Of a DNA stretch of 22,497 nt, positions 22,408 through 22,497 are shown in pieces. The translations under genes were made by a program, and so were the position numbers. The notes beneath the pieces were generated by a model, which was not told the origin of the DNA, searched no databases, and saw only the letters and a list, made by a program, of their open reading frames with translations. Source of the DNA: a virus. The stretch spans positions 1 through 22,497 of the IMG/VR virus record IMGVR_UViG_3300024324_000094. The stretch is one strand, 5' to 3'. Within the stretch, counting starts at the first letter, position 1. Every line of letters begins with the position of its first letter.

Positions 22408-22497
22408 GATCAGCTATTATAACCGATACTCATTTCGGTGCCAGAAACGACAGCTTAGCATTTAGTACATATTTTGCTAAGTTTTATAAAGATATAT
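22404..22497 (+). CDS. 47: Recombination nuclease subunit gp47 (3' partial)
   Basis: The first 31 residues, MRSAIITDTHFGARNDSLAF then STYFAKFYKDI, carry the metal-binding DTHFGxRND start of the Mre11/SbcD-type nuclease gp47, which forms with gp46 the complex that resects DNA ends. The gene overlaps the gp55 stop by four bases and continues beyond the window. The order 55-47 is expected in T4-like phages. Confidence 0.85.
   Translation, partial: MRSAIITDTHFGARNDSLAFSTYFAKFYKDI

Noticed and set aside
1-22497. tRNA genes, CRISPR arrays, insertion sequences or integration sites
   Set aside because: I saw no cloverleaf with a T-loop consensus, no regularly spaced direct repeats, no transposase or integrase motifs.

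Overview
The window is a contiguous piece of an AT-rich T4-like (straboviral/marine myovirus type) bacteriophage genome, with every supported gene on the + strand. The assignment rests on a T4-like order of structural and replication genes: 15 (partial), 16, [5.6 kb insert], 17, 18, 19, a second 19, 20, a small 67-like core gene, two small unknown genes, 21, 22, 23, a tail-tube-fold gene, uvsY, uvsW, a glycosyltransferase-like gene, a tiny basic gene, 55 and 47 (partial). The 23 / tube-fold gene / uvsY / uvsW / 55 / 47 run recalls marine T4-like phages. An AapJ-type amino-acid-binding protein and the low GC suggest an alphaproteobacterial, perhaps SAR11-like, marine host. That host assignment is inference.

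Region by region: (1) 1-1209 holds the tail completion protein gp15 and the small terminase gp16. (2) 1212-6801 is an accessory block inserted between the two terminase subunit genes, which are adjacent in T4. It is rich in membrane and exported proteins: a three-helix membrane protein, a membrane-anchored c-type cytochrome domain (CXXCH), an AapJ-like periplasmic amino-acid-binding protein, a coiled-coil protein, a SAP/HeH-like protein, a 3TM-type holin, a class 3 lipase lipoprotein that starts inside the holin gene, a protein resembling Pycsar effectors (PycTM/DUF5706), a second holin-like protein, a tail-anchored coiled-coil protein, and two small charged proteins. (3) 6802-13627 encodes the large terminase, sheath, two tandem tail tube paralogs and portal. 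(4) 13614-17787 encodes prohead core, protease, scaffold and major capsid protein. (5) 17808-20267 starts with an overlapping late promoter and terminator, followed by a tube-fold structural protein, UvsY and UvsW. (6) 20321-22497 has a hairpin, a GT-B-like glycosyltransferase, a 47-residue basic protein, the late sigma factor gp55 and the start of the gp47 nuclease.

Six exact copies of the T4 late promoter octamer TATAAATA were found by eye, all at gene junctions and none inside genes. They fit control by the gp55 encoded at the right end. Three of them overlap the stop codon of the preceding reading frame.

The most interesting part is the insert. One half (1212-3138) is a translationally coupled set aimed at the inner membrane and periplasm, plausibly modifying host respiration and amino-acid uptake. 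The other half (3717-6121) looks like a lysis or envelope-disruption cassette in which a lipase lipoprotein and a PycTM-like protein sit among holin-like proteins. No endolysin, spanin pair or nucleotide cyclase was recognised in the window.
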